A stretch of DNA of 43,918 bases from CADCTM01 sp049671305 (lineage in GTDB: Bacteria > Cyanobacteriota > Cyanobacteriia > Cyanobacteriales > Coleofasciculaceae), in NCBI GenBank assembly GCA_049671305.1, contig JBATUR010000113.1, positions 1 through 43,918 of the forward strand. Reading direction: 5' to 3'. Made by a program: the position numbers and the translations under genes. The notes beneath the pieces were generated by a model. That model did not search any database, was not told the origin of the DNA, and saw nothing but the letters and a program-made list of their open reading frames with translations. Shown here in pieces: positions 25,907-34,723 of this stretch (its first letter is position 1; every line of letters starts with the position of its first letter).

Positions 25907-26689
25907 CTAAAGAATTTGTGACAAGAACTTGCGGGTACGTTCTTCTTGGGGATTTTGGAAGAATTCTCTGGGCTCGGCGTCTTCCACCAACAAGCCATCA
26001 GCCATTAATACTATGCGATCTGCCACTTCACGAGCAAAACCGACTTCGTGAGTCACAACTACCATTGTCATGCCTGTTTGAGCAAGCGATCGCATGGTAT
26101 CCAAAACTTCCCGCACCATTTCTGGATCGAGGGCAGATGTGGGTTCATCAAACAGCATAATTTTAGGTTGCATGGCTAAGGCACGGGCAATTGCTACCCG
26201 CTGCTGCTGTCCTCCAGAAAGCTGTCCAGGATACTTATTTGCCTGTTCCAAAATCCCCACTTTTTCTAACAATTGCATCGCCACTTCTTCTGCTTTCTTT
26301 TTGGGCCAGCGGCGTACCCAAATTGGTGATAGCGTTACATTTTTTAGTACAGATAAATGAGGAAACAAATTAAATTGTTGGAATACCATGCCAACTTCTT
26401 TACGAATTGCATCAATATTGCGGATATCGTGAGATAGTTCAATTCCATCAATTTCAATTCGTCCCTGCTGGTATTCTTCTAAAGCATTGAAAGTCCGAAT
26501 AAAAGTTGACTTACCAGAACCAGAAGGTCCCATAATAACAACAACTTCCCCTCGATTTACTGTGAGACTAACGCCGCGCAATACATGAAATTTATTGCTG
26601 TACCATTTCTGAACATCTTGAGCAATAATTGCTGGTTTGTGATCTGTGGATGAGTTAGTATCTTCAATCGGCAATGGTTGCTGAGTCAT
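25907..26689 (-). CDS. bgtA: polar amino-acid ABC transporter, ATP-binding subunit
   Basis: A 260-residue ABC ATPase of the GlnQ/AapP class. Walker A is GPSGSGKST (54-62), Q-loop Gln104, signature LSGGQ (157-161), Walker B IMLFDEP (177-183) and His214 of the switch, all intact. After a 20-residue hydrophilic extension the domain is full length. It is the last gene of a four-gene minus-strand cluster: binding protein, two permeases, ATPase. In Anabaena the NatFGH proteins work with the ATPase BgtA, which the Bgt importer shares; the same gene order supports this symbol, though orthology is inferred. It powers uptake of amino acids at the plasma membrane. Confidence 0.9.
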   Translation of the reverse strand: MTQQPLPIEDTNSSTDHKPAIIAQDVQKWYSNKFHVLRGVSLTVNRGEVVVIMGPSGSGKSTFIRTFNALEEYQQGRIEIDGIELSHDIRNIDAIRKEVGMVFQQFNLFPHLSVLKNVTLSPIWVRRWPKKKAEEVAMQLLEKVGILEQANKYPGQLSGGQQQRVAIARALAMQPKIMLFDEPTSALDPEMVREVLDTMRSLAQTGMTMVVVTHEVGFAREVADRIVLMADGLLVEDAEPREFFQNPQEERTRKFLSQIL

Positions 26690-26801
26690 GAGATTAATTT
26701 CCTTAAAAAAAATTTGAGTGGTGAGTAATAGTTGGCAGTTAGAAGTTAGGAATTAGAAAAAATAATCCTGTAAATCCTGCTCAGTCCCTTAAATTACACC
26801 T

Positions 26802-28010
26802 TTAACGATGTCCAACATTTAACTTTTTCTCCAAGCGTCGGCTAGCGAGAGACATGGAATAACAAAAAACCCAATAAATCACACCAATAAATAAATAGAC
26901 TTCTTTAGCATCACCCAAAAAATCAGGCTGTGCCAAAACTGAACGAGATATCCCAATCAACTCTTGTAAACCAAATAAAGACAAAAGTGATGTATCTTTA
27001 AACAAGCCAATAAATTGACCAACAATAGCTGGAATCACAGCTTTCAAAGCTTGGGGCAGAACAATCAATAAAACCACTAATCCTGAATTCAACCCCAAAG
27101 CGCGTGCGGCTTCACCTTGTCCACGCGGCACAGCTTGCAAACCGCCACGGACATTTTCTGCCAAGTAAGCAGAACTAAATAAAACAAGTCCAGCAATTGC
27201 TCGTATTATTCGATCTACTCCCCGAAATTCTGGTGGTAAAAATAAGGGAAACATCACTTGAGCCAAAAATAGAATTCCGATCAATGGTAGTCCACGAACT
27301 ACTTCAATATAAATAATTGATAACCAACGCACCACAGGCAGCTCACTTTGCCGCCCCAATGCCAAGAAAACTCCAATGGGAAATGACAGTATAATACTAA
27401 TAATTGCCATCAATAATGTTAGTACCAAACCGCCCCAAGTATTAGTTGATGTTTCTTCTAAACCTATACCTCCTTTAATCAACCACAGGACAATTAAAAA
27501 AGATACAGGCAAGGCAACAGGCAACCAACTACCAAATTCTGGAGATAACTGCCGCCCTGCCAAAACGCCAACAGCAGCAAAAATAATTATTCCTAACAGC
27601 CAAAGGCGAGGCGTTAACTCAAAAGGTAAGAAAACGACTGCCGCTACTGCTATCGCTAAAGCAACTAAAACAGGAGGGCTCCCAAGACGACTATCTTTCT
27701 GAAAAAAGCCCCATGATAGACTTGCAATTGCAGTCATAATTCCCAGGGATAACCAAACCCGCCAGTACAATTCTTGGGGATAAAGACCAACAAAAAATAG
27801 CCGTAAGTTTTCTGTAACAACAGCCCACTTTGCCTGTGTAAATATCCAGAGGCTAAAGGTTTTTAGTAACTGAAATAGTACTAATAAACAAACAACAGTA
27901 AGGACACCGTTGTACCAGTTACTAAATAAGTTTTTTCGCAGCCATTCCACAGGTGAGGAAGACTGAGTTATTGGCGGAGCAATTGGCGATCCAGAATCCA
28001 TTTGCGTCAT
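26802..28010 (-). CDS. natH: amino-acid ABC transporter permease (NatH/AapM type)
   Basis: A 402-residue inner-membrane permease. About eight hydrophobic segments are visible. The C-terminal BPD_transp_1 domain contains EVVRGLPLIGILFLAQVMFP and the EAA loop GEAARALGLNSGLVVLLIVLPQAL that contacts the ATPase, ending in RRLEKKLNVG. The long N-terminal half with extra membrane segments is characteristic of the AapM/NatH subunits, distinguishing them from short HisM-type permeases. The gene lies 112 bases before bgtA and 118 bases after natG on the same strand, consistent with one operon. Confidence 0.9.
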   Translation of the reverse strand: MTQMDSGSPIAPPITQSSSPVEWLRKNLFSNWYNGVLTVVCLLVLFQLLKTFSLWIFTQAKWAVVTENLRLFFVGLYPQELYWRVWLSLGIMTAIASLSWGFFQKDSRLGSPPVLVALAIAVAAVVFLPFELTPRLWLLGIIIFAAVGVLAGRQLSPEFGSWLPVALPVSFLIVLWLIKGGIGLEETSTNTWGGLVLTLLMAIISIILSFPIGVFLALGRQSELPVVRWLSIIYIEVVRGLPLIGILFLAQVMFPLFLPPEFRGVDRIIRAIAGLVLFSSAYLAENVRGGLQAVPRGQGEAARALGLNSGLVVLLIVLPQALKAVIPAIVGQFIGLFKDTSLLSLFGLQELIGISRSVLAQPDFLGDAKEVYLFIGVIYWVFCYSMSLASRRLEKKLNVGHR

Positions 28011-28128
28011 AGTGTGTTGGGAGTTGGTAAATAAACTTTTATTTATTGCTTAAATTATTTCGATAAACAATATTTTAAGTAATTGTAAGCTTCTGGACTT
28101 CGCTGATTTAACAACTTTTATTTCACTT

Positions 28129-29340
28129 CTATCGTTCATGCAATTGTACAGATCGGTTATACAAATTCATCAACAGCGAAATTAGCAAACTAATAGAAAG
28201 ATAAGTTACCATCATCAGCGCAATCACTTCCACCGCCTGCCCAGTTTGATTAGTCGCCGTAGAAGTCACAAAATATAAATCTGGATAGCCAATTGCGATC
28301 GCTAAACTCGAATTCTTTGTTAAATTGAGATACTGACTCGTCAATGGTGGAATAATTACCCGCAAAGCTTGGGGTAAAACTACCATCTGCATAATCCGAC
28401 CTGATTTTAGCCCTAAAGCTTGTGCTGCCTCCACTTGACCTTTGGGCACTGACTGAATGCCTGCCCGGACAATTTCGGCAATAAAGCTTGCAGTATAAAT
28501 TACCAACCCCAACAGCAATGTGCTAAATTCCGGCGTGATAACCAACCCGCCTTGAAATTGTGCATTGTTGATTACTTGGGGCAGGGTCAGGGTAAATGGT
28601 ACAGTTTGGGTGAAAATTAAAGCGATCGCACTCGCAATAACAATTGAGCCAATTGCCCACAAAATCGGCTTTTCCCTACGCCCCTCCTCCACCATCAAAC
28701 GGGTGCGCCAACGCCATAGCCAAGCTGCGCCCAAAATTCCCAACGCCAGCATCACCAGCCAAATTCCGGTTCCAGATGTAGCAGCAAGCCAAGGTAAAGC
28801 CAAGCCTCGCTGTGCCAAGAAAATTCCGCCCGGAAGTGTAATTCGATTCTCAATTTGTGGTAATTGCAAGAAAAAGGCAAAGTACCAAAACAACAATTGC
28901 AGCAATAATGGAATACTGCGAAAAATTTCTACATAAACCAATGCTAGGTTTCGTATTAACCAATTGTCCGAAAGCCGAGCAATCCCAACTATCAGCCCAA
29001 GAACTGTTGCTAGGACAAGTCCCAGCACCACAATCCGCAAAGAATTGATTAATCCGACTATTATTGCCTGACCATAGCTATCAGACCGATTATAAGCAAT
29101 CAGTGACTCACCAATGTCGAAGGATGCTTGGGAATCAAGAAAGTCGAATCCTGATTTGACACCCAGTTGATCTAAGTTGTAAAAAAGATTATCTGTGATG
29201 ATTCCCAACACAGTTACCACTAGCACAACCGCGATCAATTGTCCAGCAATTTTCCAGAATCTTTCATCCCGCAACAATATTGCTGGTTTGCTCCAGTTGA
29301 GTCCTTGACGTTTCGGTGCTTTTTGATTTGCCCCTGTCAT
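28129..29340 (-). CDS. natG: amino-acid ABC transporter permease (NatG/AapQ type)
   Basis: A 403-residue partner permease with the same general architecture: an N-terminal membrane segment and large periplasmic portion, then the BPD_transp_1 domain with YVEIFRSIPLLLQLLFWYFA and the EAA loop QVEAAQALGLKSGRIMQMVV. The insertion between the first transmembrane helices is typical of AapQ/NatG. Together with natH it would form the heterodimeric channel. A palindromic GTAGGTTG element separates it from natF upstream, perhaps lowering its expression relative to the binding protein. Confidence 0.9.
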   Translation of the reverse strand: MTGANQKAPKRQGLNWSKPAILLRDERFWKIAGQLIAVVLVVTVLGIITDNLFYNLDQLGVKSGFDFLDSQASFDIGESLIAYNRSDSYGQAIIVGLINSLRIVVLGLVLATVLGLIVGIARLSDNWLIRNLALVYVEIFRSIPLLLQLLFWYFAFFLQLPQIENRITLPGGIFLAQRGLALPWLAATSGTGIWLVMLALGILGAAWLWRWRTRLMVEEGRREKPILWAIGSIVIASAIALIFTQTVPFTLTLPQVINNAQFQGGLVITPEFSTLLLGLVIYTASFIAEIVRAGIQSVPKGQVEAAQALGLKSGRIMQMVVLPQALRVIIPPLTSQYLNLTKNSSLAIAIGYPDLYFVTSTATNQTGQAVEVIALMMVTYLSISLLISLLMNLYNRSVQLHER

Positions 29341-29379
29341 GGCTTACCTTTACATGAATTTAATTAACACCCATTTTTT

Positions 29380-29415
29380 GTAGGTTGGACAGGGCTTAAG
29401 CACCACACAACCTAC
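29380..29415. repeat. GTAGGTTG palindromic element between natF and natG
   Basis: GTAGGTTG (29380-29387) and CAACCTAC (29408-29415) form a perfect 8-bp inverted repeat, related to a longer element at 41046-41120. On the minus strand it is followed by AT-rich sequence but no T-run, so it is more likely a dispersed repeat or mRNA-stabilising stem than a full terminator. Confidence 0.6.
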
Positions 29416-29443
29416 ATCGATTAGATTATTTAATCTGCAGGCT

Positions 29444-30499
29444 TTAGCGGAATGGAGGAGAATACATTAAGCCGCCCTTACTCCAAATATCATTTTGAGC
29501 GCGTTCTAATTTAAAAGGCGTATCTGGTCCTAAGTTACGGTTATAAATCTCACCGTAGTTGCCAACTTTTTTGATGACGCGCACGGCAAAGTCATTGGTT
29601 AAACCGAGACTTTTTCCCAAGTCTCCTTCTGTTCCCAAAAAACGTTTTGTCACGGGATCAGTGCTGGTGAGTTTTTGATCGACGTTTTTGGAATCAATTC
29701 CCTGCTCTTCTGCTTCAATTAGAGCATAAACAGTCCATCTAACCAAGTCAGACCATTGAGGATTTCCTTTAGCAACGGCGGGTGCAAAAGGTTCTTTTGA
29801 CATGGTTTCTGTTAATAAAATATGATTATCGGCATCCGGTAGTACTGAACGTCGCGATACAAGCTGAGAACGATCTGACGTAACCCCTTGACAACGACCT
29901 TGAGCATAAGCTTCAAATGTTGGGTTAACTTCTTCAAAGACAATGGGTGTATATTTGACATCGTTTTTACGCATGATGTCAGACAAATTTTGCTCTGTGG
30001 TTGTGCCTGTCTGAACACAAACTGATTTACCTTGAAAGTCTTTTAAGGACTTAATTCCACTGTCTTTTTTGACCATAATGCCTTGCCCGTCATAAAATGT
30101 GATAGGCGAAAAGTCCATCCCATTAGAAGTTTCACGACTCAGGGTGAGGGTGGTATTGCGACTGAGGAGATCAACTTCACCGGCTTGTACTGCGGTGAAT
30201 CTTTCTTTGGTGTTGAGTTTGCGGAATTCTACAGCATCAGGATTATCAAACACCGCCACCGCCACAGCACGGCAGACATCAACATCTAGTCCTGAGTATT
30301 TTCCTGTTTTATCGACAAAGCTAAACCCTGGCAAGTTTCCACTCACACCACAGACTAGCTTGCCACGACTCTTAACTTTATTGAACAGCGCTGCCGATGC
30401 GCCTTCATCTGCTGTTTTATCATTAGAACGACTTCTACAAGCTGCTATGGGCATAACTAGGATCATGACCACTAACAGCAGGAAACTACTTTTACGCAT
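29444..30499 (-). CDS. natF: amino-acid ABC transporter substrate-binding lipoprotein
   Basis: A 351-residue family-3 solute-binding protein of the AapJ/NatF type. The N-terminus is a lipoprotein signal (SFLLLVVMILVMPIAAC) with Cys21 as the likely acylated residue. The two-lobe domain begins VKSRGKLVCGVSGNLPGFSF, with GLDVDVCRAVAVAVF, VDLLSRNTTLTLSRE and KSVCVQTGTTTEQNL as family blocks. The Cys residues probably form a disulfide. It would present neutral or polar amino acids to natGH. It is the first gene of the cluster. No GTA-N8-TAC site for NtcA was found upstream. Confidence 0.92.
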   Translation of the reverse strand: MRKSSFLLLVVMILVMPIAACRSRSNDKTADEGASAALFNKVKSRGKLVCGVSGNLPGFSFVDKTGKYSGLDVDVCRAVAVAVFDNPDAVEFRKLNTKERFTAVQAGEVDLLSRNTTLTLSRETSNGMDFSPITFYDGQGIMVKKDSGIKSLKDFQGKSVCVQTGTTTEQNLSDIMRKNDVKYTPIVFEEVNPTFEAYAQGRCQGVTSDRSQLVSRRSVLPDADNHILLTETMSKEPFAPAVAKGNPQWSDLVRWTVYALIEAEEQGIDSKNVDQKLTSTDPVTKRFLGTEGDLGKSLGLTNDFAVRVIKKVGNYGEIYNRNLGPDTPFKLERAQNDIWSKGGLMYSPPFR

Positions 30500-30784
30500 A
30501 AATTTTTATTTTTATCTCACCCTTATCAGTAATTGTGGTCTGAAATCATCCTGGTCAGTAAAATTTGTCTTGTGCGCCTCAAGTGCTAACTACAAACTTA
30601 GGATGTTTTCCTGCATTTCAAAGCATAAATCTACAAAAGTTGGGATCTCCTGAATTTTTGCTGTGATTTGATGATATAAAAATAATGCTCAAATAAGTGA
30701 AGTTTTTAATACAATTTCATTGATCGCAACGTATCAGAAGACAAGTTACGCCTAAACAGCAAGTTTTAGCCCTTTAATTAATAA
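30500..30784. other. natF upstream / glmS downstream region
   Basis: This AT-rich region contains no gene that I can support. It should contain the natF promoter (minus strand), but no clear -35/-10 pair or NtcA site was found. The glmS terminator follows at 30785-30840. Confidence 0.5.
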
Positions 30785-30840
30785 CAAAAAAGCTCTATAC
30801 CCCCATAGTGTAAAACTTGGTTTTGACGTACAGAGCTTTA
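30785..30840 (-). terminator. intrinsic terminator of glmS
   Basis: On the minus strand AAAGCTCTGTAC pairs with GTATAGAGCTTT (one G-U pair), enclosing a smaller AAAAC/GTTTT hairpin, and is followed by a run of T. It begins 26 bases after the glmS stop codon. Confidence 0.85.
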
Positions 30841-30865
30841 TTAACGAAATTTAGCCGCCCAAACC

Positions 30866-32752
30866 CTACTCCACCGTTACCGACTTCGCCAAATTCCTCG
30901 GCTGATCTACATCCAAACCACGCCGCGCCGCAATATGATACGCCAATAACTGCAAAGGAATTACCGTTAAAATCGGCGAAAGTAACTCTTCCACCGCAGG
31001 CACAGGTAATAAATCATCAAAGGTTTCCGCCGCATCTGGATCATCCATCGGCGTTACTCCAATTAAACGGGCATCCCGTGCCTTAGCTTCCTGGGCATTG
31101 GAGAGGACTTTTTCATAAACATTACCCCGCATGGCGATCGCAACTACAGGCACCTTAGCATCTAAAAGCGCGATCGGTCCGTGCTTCATTTCCCCAGCGG
31201 GATAACCTTCAGCGTGGATATAACTAATTTCCTTCAATTTCAGCGCCCCTTCCAAAGCAATTGGGAAATTAATCCCGCGCCCCAAAAAGATAAAATCATG
31301 GGTTTCGGCAAAACTATGCGCCAACTCCTCAATATAGCGCTCCTGACTTTCCAAAATCATCTCAATCTGCGCTGGCAACTGCCGCAAGCCTGCTAAAATC
31401 TCTTCCATGCGTGAGGCAGTCAAAGTCTGACGCTGCCATGCCAAATCCAACGCCAGACAGTAGAAACCGACTAACTGACTGACAAAGGTTTTGGTTGCCG
31501 CCACACCAATTTCGATGCCCGCATGAGTTTCGATAATATGATCAACTAACGGTGCTAGGGAACTTTCAGCACGGTTGGTAATTCCCAGCAATCTTGGTTG
31601 ATACTTAGGCAATTGACCAAAACGACGGCGTTTTTCCATCTCTAATGCCGCTAGAGTATCCGCCGTTTCGCCAGACTGAGTAACGCCAATTGTTAAGGTA
31701 TTTGCCGTTAGTGGTGCTGGTGCATAGCGAAACTCCGAGGCATATTGCACCATTGTCGGAATTCCTGCCAATTGTTCTAGCAGATATTTTCCCACTAAAC
31801 TAGCGTGCCAACTAGTACCACAGGCGAGGATTTGAATTTGTTCCAAATCTGTATATATTTGAGGCGTTAAACCCAGATTAATCGGCAACTGTGATTTATC
31901 TTGCTGTTGCCATTTGTCATTTATATAAGCTTCTAAACAAGTCCGCACTACCCCTGGTTGCTCATAAATTTCTTTGAGCATGAAGTGGCGAAACCCTTGT
32001 TTTTCAACTAACACAGGATTCCAATTTAGGGTGCGGGGCGCTTTTTTGAGGCGTGTCCCCTCAAAGTTATAAACTTCGACTCCTAAAGGTGTTAGTCGTG
32101 CTAGTTCCCCATTATCCAAAGTTAATACAGCATTGGTATGGGGTACGAGGGCGGTAGTGTCGGAGGCACAGAAAAATTCACCTTGCCCAAAACCAATGGA
32201 TAAAGGTGCTTGTTGTCGTGCCACGATGATTTCATCAGGATATTGGGCACAGATAACTGCGATCGCTGATGCACCTTGTAGTTTGTTAACAGCCTGCCGT
32301 ACCGCACTCAACAAGGGAGAGGGATCATCAGAAACAGAGTCCAAACAGTCGGCAATTAGGTTAGAAAGGACTTCTGTATCGGTATCCGAGTGAAACTGAT
32401 AGCCTCGTTGTTTTAATTCTTCTCGCAACTCTCGATAATTTTCAATAATGCCATTTTGAATCACCGCGATTTGCCCCGATGAGTCGGTATGGGGATGGGC
32501 ATTATACTCTTCTGGCTTACCATGAGTTGCCCAACGAGTATGTCCAATACCAATTTGTGAGGGGTTGACTTCTCTTTCTAGCTTTTCTCGGAGGTTGTGT
32601 AGTTTGCCTTTTGCCCTGACACGGTGAATTTTGCCTTCCAAAACCGTCGCAATGCCCGCTGAGTCGTAGCCCCGGTATTCCAGTTTCTCTAGCCCAGCCA
32701 GCAAAATGTTTGTAGCCGCCTGAGTGCCAATATAGCCAACGATTCCACACAT
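30866..32752 (-). CDS. glmS: glutamine-fructose-6-phosphate aminotransferase GlmS
   Basis: A 628-residue enzyme making glucosamine-6-phosphate from fructose-6-phosphate and glutamine, the entry to amino-sugar and peptidoglycan synthesis. Cys2 in MCGIVGYIG is the glutaminase nucleophile; GIGHTRWATHG and NGIIENYRELREEL complete the N-terminal domain. Two SIS domains follow (ILACGTSWHASLVGKYLLEQ and FIFLGRGINFPIALEGALKL), and the protein ends with the canonical DVDQPRNLAKSVTVE. Length is normal. It lies downstream of psaC on the same strand, separated by a terminator, so it has its own promoter. No glmS ribozyme is expected in cyanobacteria and none is seen. Confidence 0.97.
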   Translation of the reverse strand: MCGIVGYIGTQAATNILLAGLEKLEYRGYDSAGIATVLEGKIHRVRAKGKLHNLREKLEREVNPSQIGIGHTRWATHGKPEEYNAHPHTDSSGQIAVIQNGIIENYRELREELKQRGYQFHSDTDTEVLSNLIADCLDSVSDDPSPLLSAVRQAVNKLQGASAIAVICAQYPDEIIVARQQAPLSIGFGQGEFFCASDTTALVPHTNAVLTLDNGELARLTPLGVEVYNFEGTRLKKAPRTLNWNPVLVEKQGFRHFMLKEIYEQPGVVRTCLEAYINDKWQQQDKSQLPINLGLTPQIYTDLEQIQILACGTSWHASLVGKYLLEQLAGIPTMVQYASEFRYAPAPLTANTLTIGVTQSGETADTLAALEMEKRRRFGQLPKYQPRLLGITNRAESSLAPLVDHIIETHAGIEIGVAATKTFVSQLVGFYCLALDLAWQRQTLTASRMEEILAGLRQLPAQIEMILESQERYIEELAHSFAETHDFIFLGRGINFPIALEGALKLKEISYIHAEGYPAGEMKHGPIALLDAKVPVVAIAMRGNVYEKVLSNAQEAKARDARLIGVTPMDDPDAAETFDDLLPVPAVEELLSPILTVIPLQLLAYHIAARRGLDVDQPRNLAKSVTVE

Positions 32753-32805
32753 TTTTTAGTTCACTCCTGACTTGACCACTTGCACGCTTTGTCATGATAG
32801 CAAGC

Positions 32806-32838
32806 AAAAAAAAAGAGGAAGCATTTTTGCCTCCCCCA
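32806..32838 (-). terminator. intrinsic terminator of psaC
   Basis: On the minus strand GGAGGCA, loop AAAA, TGCTTCC (one G-U pair, with further wobble pairs below) is followed by nine T (32806-32814). It lies about 80 bases after the psaC stop and just before glmS. Confidence 0.85.
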
Positions 32839-32919
32839 CAAAGATAAATCCAAATGCATCTTAAAGACGCTTTCTATAGTTAAACCATTCTTGACAAACA
32901 ACAGGTTTTGACTAACTTT

Positions 32920-33165
32920 TTAGTACGCCAAGCCCATGCTGCGAGTGGTTTCTGCCCCTAGATATACTCGGATGCTTAAAAAGTCTGTAGGGCAGGCAGT
33001 TTCGCACCGCTTGCAGCCTACACAGTCTTCTGTGCGGGGAGATGAGGCAATTTGACCGGCTTTACAGCCATCCCAAGGAACCATCTCCAAAACATCTGTG
33101 GGGCAAGCCCGAACACATTGAGTGCAACCAATGCAAGTATCGTAAATTTTGACGCTATGAGACAT
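32920..33165 (-). CDS. psaC: photosystem I iron-sulfur subunit PsaC
   Basis: The 81-residue PsaC binds the two terminal 4Fe-4S clusters FA and FB of photosystem I on the stromal/cytoplasmic side of the thylakoid. Cys11, 14, 17 and 58 ligate FB and Cys21, 48, 51 and 54 ligate FA; all eight are present in CIGCTQCVRACP and CVGCKRCETACP. The sequence ends in the standard AETTRSMGLAY. The start is ATG 33165 with GGAG about ten bases upstream; the same frame is open further upstream to 33276, but this extension has no homology to PsaC. It is divergent from the small heat-shock gene. Confidence 0.98.
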   Translation of the reverse strand: MSHSVKIYDTCIGCTQCVRACPTDVLEMVPWDGCKAGQIASSPRTEDCVGCKRCETACPTDFLSIRVYLGAETTRSMGLAY

Positions 33166-33419
33166 TGAATAACAGCTCCAAAAAGCGAGTTCTCCACCAA
33201 AGAAGTGAAACTCAGGATCAAGGGCTAGTTTACCGCAGGGCTTTTGCTGTCTGGGCTTGCAGTTACAGAACTTCAAACTCTGGCTCTTGGGTTTGTGGTG
33301 TTGGTACGGTGATCCGAATTGTGGTTAATGCTACTTCAAAATGGCGGCTTACCCCACTGGCTATAGGTTTGAGCCTTGGCATTATAGAGGGAAGATAAGA
33401 AGATAAAGGTAATTTAAAG

Positions 33420-33980
33420 ATGACTCTGATTCGTTGGCAACCGTTTCAAGAACTCGAAACTTTACGCCGTCAAATGGATCATATATTTGACGAGATGAAT
33501 GGATTAAAAAATACTTCTGCTATTTCTTGGCAACCTGCAATTGAAGTCCAAGATGCAGATGATCATCTAATTTTACGGGCAGAAATTCCTGGTATTGAAG
33601 CTAAAGATTTAGATGTTCGTGTGACTCGTGAAGCGGTTTCTCTTAGTGGTGAACATCGTTATGAGCAGAAAACGCAAACTAAGGGTTTCTTTCGCTCTGA
33701 GTTCCGTTACGGCAAGTTTGGGCGCGTGATTCCTCTGCCTGTCGCTGTCCAAAATGACCAGGTAAAAGCGGATTTTTCTAATGGCATCCTCACGCTTACT
33801 TTACCCAAGGTAGAGGCGTTAAAAAATCGTGTGGTTAAGCTCAATTTAACTGAGTCTGTTGCGGCAATTGAAGCGAATTCTGAGCAACCAGCTAATGCTG
33901 AGATTAAAGCGAATTCTGAGCAGCCTAATAATTCTGAAATGGGCGATGTCTGGGCGTCAACTGAAACTGCCGCTGTCTAA
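33420..33980 (+). CDS. hspA: small heat-shock protein (Hsp20/alpha-crystallin)
   Basis: A 186-residue ATP-independent chaperone that holds unfolding proteins. The N-terminus MTLIRWQPFQELETLRRQMD is typical of cyanobacterial HspA. The alpha-crystallin domain spans about 38-135 (AIEVQDADDHLILRAEIPGI; GEHRYEQKTQ; SEFRYGKFGRVIPLPV; FSNGILTLTLPK). A V-K-L element soon after could serve as the C-terminal I-x-I anchor. The tail is longer than in most homologues and contains an imperfect 12-residue duplication. No CIRCE operator is present upstream; the AT-rich 5' leader with AAGATAAGAAGATAAAGG before the ATG could form a thermosensor, which is speculative. A strong terminator follows. Confidence 0.93.
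   Translation: MTLIRWQPFQELETLRRQMDHIFDEMNGLKNTSAISWQPAIEVQDADDHLILRAEIPGIEAKDLDVRVTREAVSLSGEHRYEQKTQTKGFFRSEFRYGKFGRVIPLPVAVQNDQVKADFSNGILTLTLPKVEALKNRVVKLNLTESVAAIEANSEQPANAEIKANSEQPNNSEMGDVWASTETAAV
33871..33922. repeat. 16-bp direct repeat in hsp20 tail
   Basis: AAGCGAATTCTGAGCA occurs at 33871-33886 and again at 33907-33922, a 36-base period. It encodes a duplicated EANSEQP/KANSEQP segment in the tail of the heat-shock protein. Confidence 0.85.
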
Positions 33981-34023
33981 AACTCACCGTTTACTGTTGA
34001 TATTGGTTTAATTTAGTCACACT

Positions 34024-34053
34024 GCCGCTGAGAGAAATCAGCGGCTATTTTTT
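34024..34053 (+). terminator. intrinsic terminator of hsp20
   Basis: GCCGCTGA (34024-34031) pairs perfectly with TCAGCGGC (34038-34045), then TATTTTTT follows. It lies 43 bases after the hsp20 stop. Confidence 0.92.
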
Positions 34054-34065
34054 AGGTAATAAAAT

Positions 34066-34123
34066 AGCTAAAACAAACCTCCCTTGCTAGCTAGTAAAAG
34101 TACCATTACTAAAAAAGGGAGGT
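34066..34123 (-). terminator. probable terminator of the pentapeptide gene
   Basis: ACCTCCCTT (34077-34085) and AAGGGAGGT (34115-34123) form a perfect 9-bp stem that encloses a second stem (TAGTAA 34092-34097 with TTACTA 34106-34111). On the minus strand the T-rich TTTGTTTT follows, consistent with termination of the gene ending at 34183. Confidence 0.65.
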
Positions 34124-34182
34124 GATATTTGGTTATGCTGAGGCGATTTTTTTTGTCTCTAATCGCTCAAGTCCAAAAGTTC

Positions 34183-34617
34183 TTATTGGTCGTCTGAACC
34201 ACCGACGCCGATCGCTGTATTGTGTATACTGGCACGATCTAAAGTCAGGTCTGACATGATGGCATTAGCAACGTCAACGCCATACAAACGAGCCTCAGTG
34301 AAATTCACATTGGTAAGATTTGTACTATTTAAGCTCGTACCATTGACAAAAGACCCGGTTAAGTCTGCATTTTTGAGATTTGCACCAGTTAAATCTGCAC
34401 CTTCTAAATTAGCTTCTACTAAAATTGCTCCTTGCAAATTAGCATTTCTCAAATCAGCACCAATTAAGTGTGCTCCTGTCAAGTCCGCGCCTGCTAAGTT
34501 ACAATTTTCACAAGCACGAGTTTCAAACAATTGCTTCAGATGAGCTGGATTTTGAGCTTTGACTGGTGCCGCTAAAAGCATTGTACTTAGTACAGCAGTA
34601 GCCAGAATCGTTTTCAT
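34183..34617 (-). CDS. exported pentapeptide repeat protein
   Basis: A 144-residue protein with signal peptide (ILATAVLSTMLLAAPVKA) and about 17 pentapeptide units (CNLAGADLTGAHLIGADLRN and so on) forming a quadrilateral beta-helix. The short segment RACENCNLAGADL just before the repeats carries two Cys and is common in this cyanobacterial group. The last 20 residues are non-repetitive and end in Asp-Asp-Gln. Export is clear; function is unknown. ATG at 34617 follows a GGAGG (TACCTCC on plus) about eight bases upstream, so translation should be strong. Confidence 0.9.
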   Translation of the reverse strand: MKTILATAVLSTMLLAAPVKAQNPAHLKQLFETRACENCNLAGADLTGAHLIGADLRNANLQGAILVEANLEGADLTGANLKNADLTGSFVNGTSLNSTNLTNVNFTEARLYGVDVANAIMSDLTLDRASIHNTAIGVGGSDDQ

Positions 34618-34687
34618 ACTTAGTTACCTCCACGGGTTTAAAACTAGTAGTTAGCCACTATTTATATCTTCCTTCACTGATTGCTTT

Positions 34688-34717
34688 TTGTCCTCCTACA
34701 ATAGGAAGAACTATAAA
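34688..34717 (+). promoter_or_regulatory. candidate sigma-70 promoter
   Basis: TTGTCC (34688-34693) and TATAAA (34712-34717) are separated by 18 bases; matches to consensus are 4/6 and 5/6. It would start a transcript at about 34724, ending at the terminator at 34813, with no protein gene between. Confidence 0.4.
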
Positions 34718-34723
34718 GGAATA

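Noticed and set aside
30500..30784. NtcA nitrogen-control site upstream of natF
   Set aside because: No GTA-N8-TAC sequence could be found on either strand in this stretch.
33166..33276. Upstream in-frame extension of psaC (37 codons)
   Set aside because: PsaC is an invariant 81-residue protein and the ATG at 33165 has a ribosome binding site; the extension is just an open leader.
33277..33419. CIRCE (HrcA) operator upstream of the small heat-shock gene
   Set aside because: The inverted repeat TTAGCACTC/GAGTGCTAA is not present in the region.
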